Shown here one piece after another: positions 12,201 to 27,200 of a stretch of DNA of 64,000 bases. Both the position numbers and the translations under genes were made by a program. Position 1 is the first letter of the stretch, and the number at the start of each line of letters is the position of its first letter. Under the pieces are notes generated by a model. The model had not been told where the DNA came from. It searched no databases and saw only the letters and a list, made by a program, of their open reading frames with translations. Source of the stretch: Leptidea sinapis (lineage: Eukaryota > Arthropoda > Insecta > Lepidoptera > Pieridae); assembly GCF_905404315.1 (NCBI RefSeq), contig NC_066287.1:6386001-6450000 (forward strand), read 5' to 3'.

Positions 12201-15200
12201 AACTTAATATTACGTTAAGGAGCTATAACTATACCAATAGTAGGTTTAGTTTTCTGTTACAATCTTCCTCGAAATAAGATTCATATAATATTTTGGAAAC
12301 GGGAACCGGAACTGGAATAGGACATGAGATAATCTTCAATTTCAAACTTGCTTATTATTTTTAAACATCCTGTATCGACGCGGATGATGTCGCGGGCATC
12401 AGCTAGTTTAGTTATTAGAACGTCACCTGGTATAAAATGGCTAGCCATTTTTGATAAGATTAATTTTTGATTGTCAAACAATTTGTTGATATAAGCGATA
12501 GTGGATAATATAAAATGCATACATATTCCGTAGCAATTGCGAGAGGGATTTGTTTTATCGTGATATTTATGATAAAAATAATGCGATAAGAACTGCGATT
12601 AAAATACGTTCTAATCTATTAATTTCAAATAACCGTGTTATTCACGCACTGGAGCTGTCATCGCGGGCCGTGTCCGCGGATAACGAACGAAAATACTCTG
12701 ATCTACAAAACTTGACTTTTTTGGCAAATGCCAAGTGTTAATTTTTACACGCTTTTTATTAGCTTCACCTGTATGTATGTTTGTTTGTAACCGACTCATC
12801 TGGGCGCGATTTTGACCCACTTTAAATGGCCAGAATTCGTTCAAACTTCGTAGATTTATCAAGGACCGATGACAATATATTAATTTGATAAAATAATTCA
12901 AATTTCAATTTGCAAACAAAAATTGTTATATTATATAATTTTCATCTATAAGGCAGGAATTGATGTTAATTTTAAAATTCAACCCTTATCTTTAACCGAT
13001 TTATCTAATATTAGGAAATTTTGGAAAAGGGTCCAAAGATAATTTTTAGTGTTTTTTTTTAACTATTACATGTAACTATATAATATTATCTAAAATACTA
13101 GTTGCTACTCGAAGCCATAAAAAATCTTTGGCGATTTTGAATGAAATTATGGCAAGTCGAAAAAGGGGGTTTTTAAAAATTCACACTAACGATAATCGTA
13201 TTTCGAACGCGTAGGATTCCGTTGGTTTGCTAGATAGCCAGTCACGTAACGTGTTTCCTAGGCGACGAGTGGCATTGGTCACGTGAGCGTCTCGCCACGC
13301 ACGGACGACTCTCTGATTGGTTGGCGTGAGCATGACGCTATAACTCACCAATCAAAAGTAAGGATTGTGTACTGTCATAAAGATGTCAATATCATATTAT
13401 TGTTTCGTCCCTGATCCTAAGCGCGGGGTTCTGGCTCTGTTATCTTAGTCACTACACTTTTCCCAGAGCAATCCTTCAATCACTCGAATCCAAATTTCTC
13501 TCGATTATTTTTGCATACTTTAATCTAAATAAATTCATTAAAAAAATAACGGTTTGTGCGGAGCATACCACAGACAGTAACGACCGTTCCCAATATTCAG
13601 TCTATATCTTACTTGAGATAAAAATCGTAACTATCGTTGACTTTTCTGTCCCAATAAACTTATCGACGGAAACTCACCTTACACGCTGTCTGTCAATCGG
13701 ACGACGTATAGCTTACCAGCGATAGAAGTTTGTATGGAAATTTCAATTCACGCGTCCCAATATAAGGCGGTTAGAATGACTTATCGGGTATATTGGGACA
13801 GCTTCAGATTATTGGCAGCTAATTACTGACTCATCGATTTTTGATTTACGAATCATTGATTTTTCCGGGATAAAATGCCTATGTCCTTGCCCCGGCCTTA
13901 GGCTATCTCTGTACCAAATTTCATCAAAACCGGTTCATTAGCTCGGGCGTAAAAGCGTAACAAACAAGCTTACATTCACATCTATAATATTAGCAGGGAT
14001 ATAAAATGAATTGATAATGTGCTACTTACAGATGCAATGTAAGCCTATTCAAATTCTACGCATACTTGTTAGCATTTTTGGAAGTCAGAACGACACACAA
14101 CGGCGTAATTGTTAATTGACAACTTAACGAACTACGCCAGAACTGCGTAGTTTACATCGCCTCATTATTGAGCGCGTTGACGGTTTCTGGTTTGTTCGGT
14201 ATTCTGAGGCGATGTATAAGCTAAGTAGGACCTGTGTAAATAATGTTTAGGTGATCACCTCTTAGCACTGGATACTCATTCACTTGTCATTCATAATGGT
14301 CCGCTAACTTAAAATAGCCGCTAAGGAGTGTTTTTTCTCATTCTGACTTAGGTCAATAGAAGAAGACAGAGTGAGAATTAGCAATGCTTTAAGTTAGTAG
14401 ACCATTATGAATAAGGGGATCAATCGCTATTTTCATGGATCTAAGACTGAAAACTTTTACAAATATCTTATATTAAAAGAATGCTCGTAAATGTTACATA
14501 TATATTCTTCAGATTCGAGAAGGTTATATTTTGGCAAGGTATTTAATATATGTACGAGCCAATTTGATTCTTATTAACGTTGAGACTAGGTAACTTCTAG
14601 CGTGGGTTTTGCTTCAAGTATCTCTTGTGATATGAGGCATTATTGACATAGCTTACAAGTGGATCTATAGCAATATGTAAGTGCTGTTGAGTATGAGAAT
14701 GCTTCAGGTTTCAAACCCTCAATTATTTCGACTGGTACTTACTTATAGTAAAGTGGCCGAATTTATGTACTTAATACAAATAAATTATCTATTGAAGTGA
14801 TATAGGCACTTTATTATTTATATATTTATTAAGGAAACAAATGATATTATCAATAAATATAAAATAGAAATACATTAATAGAACATAAGAAATAACAGTT
14901 CCTAATGGTACATAAATATATATATCAAAGTTGGGAGATAAGTAGCATAAGATAACTGAATTAATAATATTAATTAAACAAAAATCTAACAAATTAATAA
15001 GCAAAGTTATTCGGCTATGGTCGGTATTATATATATGTATATATAAAATCTGAATCTCGGAAACAGCTCCAACGATTTTCATAAAATTATGTATACAGGG
15101 GATTTCGGGGGCGATAATTCGATCTAGTTTCAATTTTAAAAAATGTAGTTTAATGGGCAGGACGTTCAGCTGAAGGTAATTGATACGCCCTGCCCATTAC

Positions 15201-18200
15201 AATGCAGTGCCACTCCGGATACTTGAAAAGCCCAAAAATTTTGAGCAGTACTACAACTGCGCTCGTCACCCTGAGACATAAGATGTTAAGTCTCATTTGC
15301 CCAGTAATTTCACTAGCTACGGCGCCCTTCAGACCGAAACACAGCAATGCTTACACCTTACTGTTTAACGGCAGAAATAGAACTACTTCACCGAAATCAT
15401 AAAAAAAATATTCAAGCTGTATAGACAGTATTTTATTTCTTATAAAAATATATTTCGATCTTTTTTGCAATCTCATGTAAGCACGAATGTGAAATGAGTA
15501 AAATGCAAACGGAAACGGAAGATACCAACGAGTTGACTGATCATGAATGCGTTAACAGCTAAAATTGCGTACCTCTTAACGTTTATTACAAAAGAACAGG
15601 CATAAAAAGGAAATAATGCGTGTCCGTTGACTTTAAACTTTTACTGCTTTTAAGGCCGGTGGAAAAAGACGGAAGCTTTCGTCGACTCGAATACTGTTTA
15701 AATATAATTTAATTATAACTTTGCGGTTTTATCGAATGTCCTTTCATTTGCCATCAACTCCTTTTGGTAACGTTTCCGGGTACCATAGAAGACCCTTCAA
15801 AAATATATAATACCATCAAAAATCATTTCATTTACCAGTGGGAGGCTCCTTTGCACCGGAAGCCGGCTAGATTATGGGTACCACAAAGGCGCCTATTTCT
15901 GCTGTGAAGCAATAATGTGTAAACATTACTGTGTTTCGGTCTGAAGGGCGCCGTAGCTAGTGAAATTACTGGGCAAATGAGACTTAACATCTTATGTCTC
16001 AAGGTGACGAGCGCAATTGTAGTGCCGCTCAGAATTATTGGGTTATTCAAGAATCCTGAGCCGCACTGACTTGTAATGGGTAGGGCGTATCAATTACTAT
16101 CAGCTGAACGTCCTGCTCGTCTCGTTCCTTATTATCATTAAAAAAATATATTGTCCTATGGCAGCATTCTTTTACAGTGTAGGGTTCACAAAATGTTACG
16201 TAAACACTGCTAACTGCAGTTCTTGATTTCCACATTGATATACCATGGGGAACTGTTATCACTTTTCATCAGATACCCTGCTTGTTGATTTGCCCTTTTA
16301 TTCCTGGAATCATGTTGTAAAAGCATATCGCCCAAGAAAAGACTTACTAACTTCACTTAACAGAGTAGTAGGCATAACAAGTTTATGTTTGTTGTTTAAC
16401 CATGCGATTATCAAAGTTTTTAGTAAATTCCCTAATGAATATATAATACATAATATTAAGATGCGGCAGTTAAAATGTTTATTTATTAATTTTTTTCTGG
16501 TAATGATTATTGATTCAATATTAGCTGCATTGCCCCATAGCAATATGCCATAGGACATAATACTATGATTGAAAATGAAAGGGAAGAACAAGTTACAGAA
16601 TTTCTATTTACAAGAGACGGATGATGTGAAGAATATGTTGAAAGGAGAGTGACTGCGGGTACCTATGTGAATGGAGCGCTGCATGTCATTTTGGCGGTTC
16701 ATAATGGAGTGCTTGTCGCCACGTTAATGTACGGAAGTGAGAGTTGGGCATGGCAGAAGAAGCATAAAAGCAGAACTAACGTAGTAGATATGCGATTACT
16801 GTAATGTGTGTGGGGTAAGACTGATTGATAGAATTTCGAATGCGGTAATACGAGCGCGCTGTGGTCTGAAAGAAGATGTTGTGACAAGGAATGCTAAAAT
16901 GGTTTTTGGACACGTGGAGTGAATGTGTGAAAACGAATGACATCAAATATAATATAAGACGTGTGTGTGTGGAAAAGTCTGTCGCGGGTGACCTCGTAGA
17001 ACATTCGTCGTCCAAATTGGGGACGTTTTGAGAAAAGGAAAGGTTCGAGGAACCAGTGAGCATGTATGAAAAAAAGGTAGAGGAAGCGAAGTTTGTAAGG
17101 ACGGAAGCAAGTGGCGTTCTGTTGTCTCTGCCAACCCCGACGTGTGTCTGTGGGTGTGTGTGTGCATAATACTATGAAAATAACTAAAGTAAGTAATCGC
17201 AGTTACCTAGTCACGCCGTATCTATGTCAGTTAATTGTCTAATCTTTTTAAATGCTGCATAAGTCTTAATCATTTAATATGGGGCCCCATTGTAATTTGG
17301 AATCGAGGGTAATGCCAAGAAATATAGTAGATTCCACTGGTTTTAATCTCCTCTCCATTTAACAAAATTCGCATCTACATTTCATATTTAGTTTTATGGC
17401 TATTTAGCAATAGGTTATTGGCGCTAAACCAGTACACTATATCAGATAGAGTATTGTTTACTTCGTCATAACAAACTTGGCTTCTTTCCACTTTAAGAGT
17501 GAAGTATCATCCGCAAACAACTCTACCTTGTGTTTTTTTCTACAAGATAAGGTATATAATTTATGTAAATAAGAAAGAGGGACGATCCAAGAATCGACCC
17601 TTGTGGTACCCCCATACTCAGAATGTCGGGGAAAATGCGTTTCCATATATTATCAAGTAAATATAATATAATAATATATTGACACACTTTTATACAAATA
17701 CTTTATAATAAGAGGCAACAGTCAAAATGATTATTTTTAATTGTATCTCGTAATGATTCACACCGAACATTAGATTGAATAACATTCACATTAAAATGTC
17801 TAAAGGCAAGTACTTATCCACCTGTGGGAGACTCCTTTGCACAGGAAGCCGGCTAGATTATAGGTACCACAACGGCGCCTATTTATGCCGTGAAGCAATA
17901 ATGTTTAAACATTACTGTGTTTCGGTCTGAAGGGCGCCGTAACTAGTGAAATTACTGGGCAAATGAGACTTAACATATTATGTCTCAAGGTGACGAGCGC
18001 AATTGTAGTACCGCTCAGAATTTTTGGGAATTTTCAACTGGCACTTCACTGTAATGGGTAGGGCGTAACAATTACCATTAGCTGAACGTCCTGCTCGTCT
18101 CGTTTAAATTTATAATAAATAAGTATGTACGCAAAAATATTTTTATATGTATTTATAAACGTGTTTTAAAAAAGCATCATTATGTTTGCTGCAGTTACTT

Positions 18201-21200
18201 GCATGAATGTAAATTATATTATTATTGGCATGCGATATGTGAGTTAGTAGTGAGCAGTTCCGCTCCGTATAATGCCCGCATAAATATTTATCTTGTAGTT
18301 AATAGATGTAAGTATCTATAAAATGTAGGTCTTAATTGGTACATAATTTTCTGTATTGTAGAGTCTTGCTTGAGTATAATTTTTTGTATTATATTATGTA
18401 GTGCATAATTATATTCGCAGCTGGCCAAACCATAGTTGTTTATTTGTAAGTAATTTAAATCTTCAAACTTTAAAAACTTGTCTGGCAGGTTCTTATATTA
18501 TTCACCAATGGCCTGATTCATTTGGAAGATCCAGATTTGAATATTATCACTACGCTTTTTTGTAAATACTTTGAAGTTTAAGCATTTGGAATACGATCCC
18601 TATAGCCCAATAGTTAGTGACCCTGCCTACTGAGCTAGAGATCTCGGGTTCCAATTACGGTAGGAACAAACATTTATATTATGAATATGAATGTTATTTT
18701 CCGAGTCATGAATGTTTATTTGTATTTATGTATGTTTGAGTATTGTATTAAATATATCGTTATCTTTTACCCTTAGTACAGGCTATGTCTAGTTTGGGGC
18801 AAGGTAATTTGTGTAAGAGTGTGTCAATATTATAAAATATTAAATTTCATAGAGTGATGGAGGCTTCTTTTTTTAATATTGTATGGCGGTTAACTGGTGT
18901 CCAAACTGGCGCTTTTTATTGGCGTGAATCAGTGATGTGCAACAACTTTGTGTTGGTTTGTAGGCCGCCGGTGCTTGTGAAATTACGTGGCTAATGAAAC
19001 TTGACGTTTTATGCCACAAACACTCAGATTTTTGGATTCAATCAAGATTTTTGGGCGGTTCTGCATTGTAATAGGCAAGGCGTATCACTTACCATAGTAG
19101 ACTTGAATTAAGAAATGTTTCAAGTATAATATAACATCGTTAGTTCCAATAATATTTATGTTAGATCTGCTTTGTTAAAAACCTTAAATTATTTAAGAAT
19201 TTCAATAATCATATAATAATAATATAATAATATTGACACACTTTTCACATAGGTATATAGCCTGTGTTATGGGTTACAAGACAATGATATATTTAATACA
19301 ATATACTTACTTAAACATACATAAATTCATATAAACGTACATATAAACATACATAAATACATTTAAACATCCATGACTCAGAAACAAACATCCATGTTCA
19401 TCATATAAATGCTTGCACCTACCGGGATTCGAACCCAGGACCTCTAGCTTAGTAGGTAGGATCGCTAACCAGTCGGCTATACAGGTCATCCTATATAATC
19501 TCTTTTATATTTCCCGAAGGTGTTTTTTGTAGTAACATCATAACTTCTGTAATCTTCATGAAATTTAATTATTCAAACACTATTTTAAAGCTTATGTTTT
19601 TTGCTAATAAGGAAAAACATATAAATCGTATATAATTATAGTTTAAAAAAATATGAATTGTTAACAGTGCGATCTTTTAACAGTATAATCTTTTTGTTAC
19701 ACTTTATTGTGACCAATATTAGTGCAAAGTTTACGGTTCACCTAATTATAATAATAATAAACATTCAAGTTTTAATTAAGTTAAGTCAAGACTTTATATT
19801 GATATATGAGTGACCTAAAAATTATATCTTAAACTTATGTTGAGTATTTCTTATATTATAATCTTGATCCCTAGTTTTGATGACTCCTATTATTTGCTTT
19901 CTCCAACCAGTGGGAGGCTCCGTTGCACAGGATCTCGGCTAGATTATAGGTCTTTTAGGATAAGGATTAGGATTATAGCGGCGTCTTTTTCTGCCGTGAT
20001 GCTGTAATGTGTATACATTATTGTGTTTCGGTCTGAAGAGCGCCATAGCTTGTGAAATTTCTGGGCAATTGAGACTTAACATCTTATGTCTCAAGGTGCC
20101 GAGCGCAATTGTAGTGTCGCTCAGAATTTTTGGGTTTTTCAAGAATCTTGAGCGGCACTGCATTGTAATGGGCAGGGCGTATCAATTACCATCAGCATCT
20201 CCTTTTTTCATAAAAAACAAGTTTTACCTGCCACTGTGAAAAGAAGTTCACCTAGGGTCACCTAGTTAGTTTATGTTAATATCATGTTGCTGATATGTAA
20301 ATAATGTTTTAGGTGGTCTCGGGTCACTAATTGGCAAAGTTCGTCTACGTACTGCTGAAAAAACTGACGACCGCATCAAGATTATGAGTGAAGTCATCAA
20401 CGGAATACAGGTAACGAGATTCCATTAACAACAAACACATATTAAGTTAATAAATAAAAAACTACAAATGATAATTTTAAAACACTATTTCATTCATTCA
20501 TTTAAGTTCCTATAACCCCTAGCTGGGGCAGAGGGCGCCCACAGTGCAAATAAATAAATAAAAAACTACAAATAATAATTTTGAAACACTTGTTCATTCA
20601 TTCATTTAAGTTCCTGTTACCCCTAGCTGGGGCAGAGGGTATCCACAGTGTAAGTAAATAAATGAAAAACTACAAATGATAATTTTGAAACACTATTTAA
20701 TTCATTCATTTAAGTTCCTCTAACCCCTAGCTGGGGCAGAGGGCGTCCACAGTTCAAGTAAATAAATGAAAAACTACAAATGATAATTTTAAAACACTTG
20801 TTCATTTATTCATTTAAGTTCCTGTTACCCCTAGCTGGGGCAGAGGGTATCTACAGTGCAAGTAAATAAATGAAAAACTACAAATGATAATTTTGAAACA
20901 CTTGTTCATATATTCATTTTAAGTTCCTGTAACCCCTAGCTGGGGCAGAGGGTATCCACAGTGCAAGTAAATAAATGAAAAACTACAAATGATAATTTTG
21001 AAACACTTGTTCATTCATTCATTTTAAGTTCCTGTAACCCCTAGCTGGGGCAGAGGGTATCCACAGTGCAAGTAAATAAATGAAAAACTACAAATGATAA
21101 TTTTGAAACACTCATTTATTCATTCATTTAAGTTTCCCTAGCTGGGGTAGGGGCATCCACAGTGCATCTCCATCGTGATCGATTCTGAGCATCTCTCTTT

Positions 21201-24200
21201 TTTATTCACACCAGGACTTTCCGATCTCTTTCGTTTCGTCAATGAAATCATTCATCATTATCATAACTCGCTATGTCAAGTTTCTCCAAGTTTAAAATTA
21301 TCTTTTAGTTTAAATTCTCTCTGTCATGTAATTCTGTTGTGACAAAGTAAGATGAAGACAAAAATTTTTGAATTTGGAATAACTTTAATTGCCGTTTATT
21401 ACTCGTGATTACATATTAGTCTAAGTGTCTTGGAAGTTTGAACAAAATTTTTTAATGCAGTTTAAAGTGACGATAGCCCCTTATTTTTACGAAAATTACA
21501 ATAACCTTATTTTTTAATGTTATATTCATGAGAATTTTCCGGTAAATAACAATTCAAACTTCCAAGATCCATCAATCGATTTATCAGCCTTTGTTAATGC
21601 TAATTTAGTATTGTTTACTGAAGTTGGCAAGCAAGGCTGAGAGAATATTCAAACGATATTATACTGTTAAAAATGCTACATTAAATAGTTCGATTAATTT
21701 AATTCATAAATTTTTCGGTGCCTATTTCTGCCGTGAAGCAGTAATGTGTAAATATTATTGTTTCGGTCTGAAGGGCGCCCTAGCTAGTGAAATTATGTAT
21801 CAAGGTGACGCGCAATTGTAGTACTGCACAGAGTTTTTGAGTTTTCCAAGAATCTTGAGCAGCACTACATTGTAATGGGCAGGGCGTATCAATTACTATC
21901 AGCTGAACGTCCTGCTTGTCTCGTCTCTTATTTTCATTTAAAAAACAATAATTTTGGAAAACGTCCATCAAACGATTTGCTTCGTTTTATGGATTTTATG
22001 AGAACTACATTAAAAATAAATGCAATATTTTTAGAACATGAAAATGCTTTCGTAATCTTTAAAAATATAAATCCACTGATACGTGCAGTATAGAATATTT
22101 ATATTTAAATTCTTAAACTAAAACAACTTGTGTATACGTATAGATAGCATAATGTTTAAAATTCTAGAAACTGTTCATTTTATCTATCTATCTATCTATA
22201 TATATATAAGAGAATGTATGTTTGTATGTTCCCTAATAACTCCTAAACTATTCGACTGATCTCAATGAAATCGTTGAAGCTCAAGGAAGGTTTACATATA
22301 TAGTTTGTCGTGTCACGATCCCACCCACGCACTCACAAATGTATGTTCCCTAAAAACTCCTAAACTATTCGACCGATCTCAATGAAATCTAATAATAGAT
22401 TCGTTGAAGCTCAAGGAACGTTTATATATATAATTTATATGGCAAAACAACGTTTGCCAGGTCAGCTATTATTAACAATTGTTTATTCTATCGTGGAATA
22501 AGTATCTTAATAGAATATAATTTTGAAGTAAATATATTCATATACATAATTAGATGTAGGATTGGTCTCCGCTGCGCTTTATTTAGATTTAAAATAAACA
22601 CAATTCTGTGTTTTTTTATTAAATATACATATATTCATTTATATCTCATTCAAATACCATAGTACCTAATGCCACCTATGATTTTATATTTATTACAATT
22701 ACATATTTATCATTATATGAACACTATACATTTTCATGGTACGACAAAATCAACACAGTATTATGATATTCATGAGACTGGCTCAAGTACGCCAGCTTAG
22801 GCGTAGTATTCGTTGCCGCACTTTGCCACGACTCCTGCGGTATCTACATAGTTGGAGCGCAGCGGAGACCAATCCTTAAACTCAGTGCATAAAGCAAAAG
22901 AATAGTAAAAATAGTAAATACGTTAACAAATTAGAAACTTCTCAGATCTAAATACATTTAATAAGTTATAATTTTTTTTAATTTAGCTTCATTTGTGTTA
23001 TATTGGTATTCACGAGTTCATTTACATCTCAGACAAATAAACATATACTTATAATATATATATAAATAATACTAAAGAATGCACCTGACACATGTAAAGA
23101 GAAAATAAATTTTCAATTATGAAAACAATAGCGACTGTACAGTTCAGTTCGTGTTGCATTACATACCTATTATATGAAACTCTCTAGCTCAAATAGTTTT
23201 AAAAAAATTTAAAATATTTTTTTAAATACATTGTTGGTATCTATGTATTTTTTTCTTGTGCCCAGACAGTAGGAAAGGGCTAACCTCGGGGATAACGACG
23301 GGAGGGAGATGAATACTAACGCGACCTATGTCTGCGTTGGTTATGTGAGACTCAAGTAGGAACGAAAGTACTTACCTTTTGGGCAATGTGCCCTCAGTTG
23401 ATACACTTACTAGGGTATAGACAAACAGAGCGTTTTTTTATGAAAAAAAGGGACGAGACGACCAGGACGTCCCGTAAATGGTAATTGATACGCCCTGCCC
23501 ATTGAAATGCAGTGCCGCTCAGTATTGTTGAAAAACCCGAAAATTCTGAGCGGCACTACAACTGCGCTAGTCACCTTGAAACATAAGATGTTAAGTCTCA
23601 TTTGCCCAGTAATTTCACGGCGCCCTTCATACCGAAACAAAATAATGTTTACACATTACTGCTTCACGGCAGAAATAGGCGCAGTTGTGGTTCCCATAAT
23701 CTAACCGCCATCCGGTTCAAAGAAGCCTTCCACTGATAAAGTTAGCGTGCGAGAAAGAAGAAAACATCACTAATGGAGATAAAACTAGATACAATAGAAA
23801 AGCGAATGTATTCTAACTGTAATCCATGCTTACCGACAAGTCGTAAACAGTCAGCCGCGCTTGGCATTACCTCCGTAGTATTTTGAATATTAAAACACTA
23901 GCTAACACACACATTATAAAATAGAGTCAGTAATTAATAAATTTAATACACTCTTTATAAAACCGTAAGATAATTTATCTACACCCATGCTTTAAATCCT
24001 CTATTTAAGATTCTAAAACAGTTAGCTTATTGCCAACATTAAAACACCCAATGTCCTAATAACCATTACATCATCCAAACGAGTGTTGTAATGACTGGCT
24101 TTTATAATGCTAGCAGTAAGCTAACTGTTTCAGAATCTTTTATAGAGGATTCATGTTATGGGTATAGATAAAGTCTTGTATGCAACTGTTGATAATTAGG

Positions 24201-27200
24201 TAATAAAACACCATATGGTACTATTATCAAACTTGGCTTCGCCTCGTGTGATAAACCCATCCACATTCGTGTTTTAATACCCCTTATTACACAACAGTTG
24301 CATAAATAAATATTATCTTTTTATTTCAAGATATTAATAGATCTGCAACTAAAGCTACTGTACATATGTAAATTCAATATTTGCTCTGCGATAAAAATTC
24401 TGCTGAATTCCAATATGGCTCTCTATAAAACTTAATTGAGAAATGGTTGTTTGTTTTAGGTAATCAAAATGTACGCCTGGGAAATTCCGTTCCAAAAAGT
24501 AGTCGGAGAGAAAAGGGCAGCAGAAATGAAGGAAGTGAAGGCAGCCACAATATTACGAACAATTTTCCTCGGATTTATGATATTTACAGAGCGGTCGGCC
24601 ATGTTTGTTTCTATACTAACGTACATACTGTTCTCGAACGTTCTCACAGCAAATGTTGTAAGTATATTATTATTAATTTTATTGGTTAATATATTGTATT
24701 GTCTTACATTTCCATTGTCCCAAAATTCATGGACGATACGGGACTCGAACACGCTACCTCTCCGTGTTCCATTCGAGCGCTCTTAAAAACTGAGACAACC
24801 GTCCGAGTGACGCTTCGATTGTAAATCTTGGTATGTCTTTTTCAACTCTCAGGTTGTGGCTCCCTCTATAAGATCTACTTTACAGTTGATAGTCAACCCT
24901 AATAATTGCATGTTAGAAAATTCACTTGAGATGTCGCTCTTTCAAATCTACACAATTTGTTATTGATATCATCATGAATCACTTCTGGGATTAAATTCAA
25001 TGGCGTGGGTTCGTGTCCCGCATCGTTCATAAATTTTGGTACTAATTAAAGATTCTAAATACACCAATAAAAAACTTCTTAAGGGATATATAACTTAATC
25101 TTTATGTATCCATATATAAATTATTATATATGTTGGAAGATTAACATTAGATATATTTTTCTATCGGCGTCTTGGTAACTGTAGAACTAATGTTAAGATT
25201 AATGTATAAGTTTTAACTCTTGAGAGGGTTTGAAAAAGATATAAAAAGACTAAAACATCATATAACAATTACTTATTATCTAGTGACGGCTAGCGATACT
25301 TTCAGAGATATAAAATGTTGCTAGCAGGCCTGTGCTTGACAACAGCTGCGTACCTCGTACCATGTTACTCAGAGCGTGAGGCGATTGCCGTATCAGTTAT
25401 AAATTACAATGTTTTGTTTTATTGACACACTTTTACACAAATTATATTACCCCAAACTAAGCATTGTCTGAGGTATGGGCTGCAAGACAACGATATTTAT
25501 AATAAACATCTTAAACTCGGAAACAAACATTCATATTCACCATACAAATGTTTGCACCTACTGGGATTCGAACCCGGGACCACTAGCTCAATAGAAAGGG
25601 TCACTAACCACTGAGCTATATCAGTCATCAAACTAGGCGACAATGACAATTCTGAGACGGATCGTAATTCTAACAACAGAAGCAAGGTCTATGAGACGAC
25701 AGGTTACCGGAAATTTATGAAAATTATAGTATCAATTTACTTCCAATAAGTAGTATCTATTGTTTTATCAATTATTTTTGATCTTGGGCGTGAGTCTATT
25801 AAGCGACCTTTATTAATGCTAATTAAGAATAGTTTACTGAAGTAGCAAGGCTGAAAGAATACTCAATGGATATAATATTGTTACAAAACGCAATGCTATT
25901 AATTACATGCGTACGCGCAGATTTGGAAAACAACGGTTGACATTGAACTTGACCTTAATATTACTTATTAATAAATGTATACACTTTTATAATAAAAACC
26001 CAGACACTGTTCAGGCATTACCTATAAATAAATTTAAATATTTTATTATATACGTTGGATGAGGGCAGTGCAGGACCGATCGTCGTGTAATTCTTTGGCG
26101 TAGGCCTTTGTCCAGCAGTGGACGTCTTCCGGCTGATGATGATGATTAAAAAATGGCTCTGTCGTAATTCCTACTAATCCACAGCTGAATATCTAAGTGA
26201 TCCGACAGCCTGGCACTAGATTGTGATTATTTTATAGCAATAGAAATGCAGAACAATATTATATATTTGATTAAAAAGAGCGCAAAAAATGCTGGGAGAG
26301 TTTCTTGCGCCGCTTCTTTTCTCTCAGAGCGTCATTTGTTTCCGAAGCGGTAGTATTGTCTAGTATATTAGAAATGACATCAAAAAGAATTCTAAAGGAA
26401 TCCATTTTGAGAAAATGAATGCCTATGCCTATTTGTGTCGTTGGCTGGCTCACGAATCCATACTCGTAGCTCCAGTGGCCGTGAATATTAATTTTTTAAA
26501 TGACTAAGATATGAGATGAGCAGAATTTTCAGCTGATAACAATTGATACTAGAAAAACCCAAATATTTTGAGCGGCACGACAATGCTCCTCACCTTGAGA
26601 CATAAGATGTTAAGTCTCATTAGACCAGTAATATCACTAGCTACGGCGCACTTCAGGCCGAAACACAATAATACTTACCCATTACTGCTTCTCGGCAGAA
26701 AAAGGCGACGTTGTTGTACCCATAATCAAGCCGGAATCTTGTGCAAAGAAGAAGCCTCCCTGGTAAAATATGTCTTTCCATCAAATGTGTACGTGTATGT
26801 TTAATGACACCAATAACAATATATTAATTTTCATATATTTGATGGGCAAAATGCTCACGTCATAAAATGTGGTCAGGCAACCGCCAATTAACATCCGAAA
26901 TACCAGGGGTCAAGAGGTGCGTTCCCTGCGGTTTAGTTGGGAGTATGCATATACACATATGAGTACATAAGCAATTATAACATTTGCTTGTCATCAGAGA
27001 GTTTCCTGATATATATTCTGTCACAAAGATCATGAAACATTAATCCAGAAATATAACTACAAAAAATGCACATAAAATAATATACGTATTTATTGACAAC
27101 AATAATTAATGAAACATGTTGATATAAAAAATTAAACAAATTATTTAAGTTTTCGCCTCTACACGAGGCATCCTCAGGACGTGTTGTCTCGCCAAAACCT

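Noticed and set aside
14789..15133. 114-residue minus-strand open frame with hydrophobic runs
   Set aside because: AT-rich low-complexity sequence running into a family E fragment; biased composition gives Ile/Leu/Tyr runs.
20455..21165. Possible CRISPR-like array
   Set aside because: The units are directly adjacent with no unique spacers, in a eukaryotic intron; an ordinary minisatellite.
24456..24786. Long open frames on both strands around the exon at 24460
   Set aside because: The plus frame is the exon read past its donor; the minus frame is its shadow.
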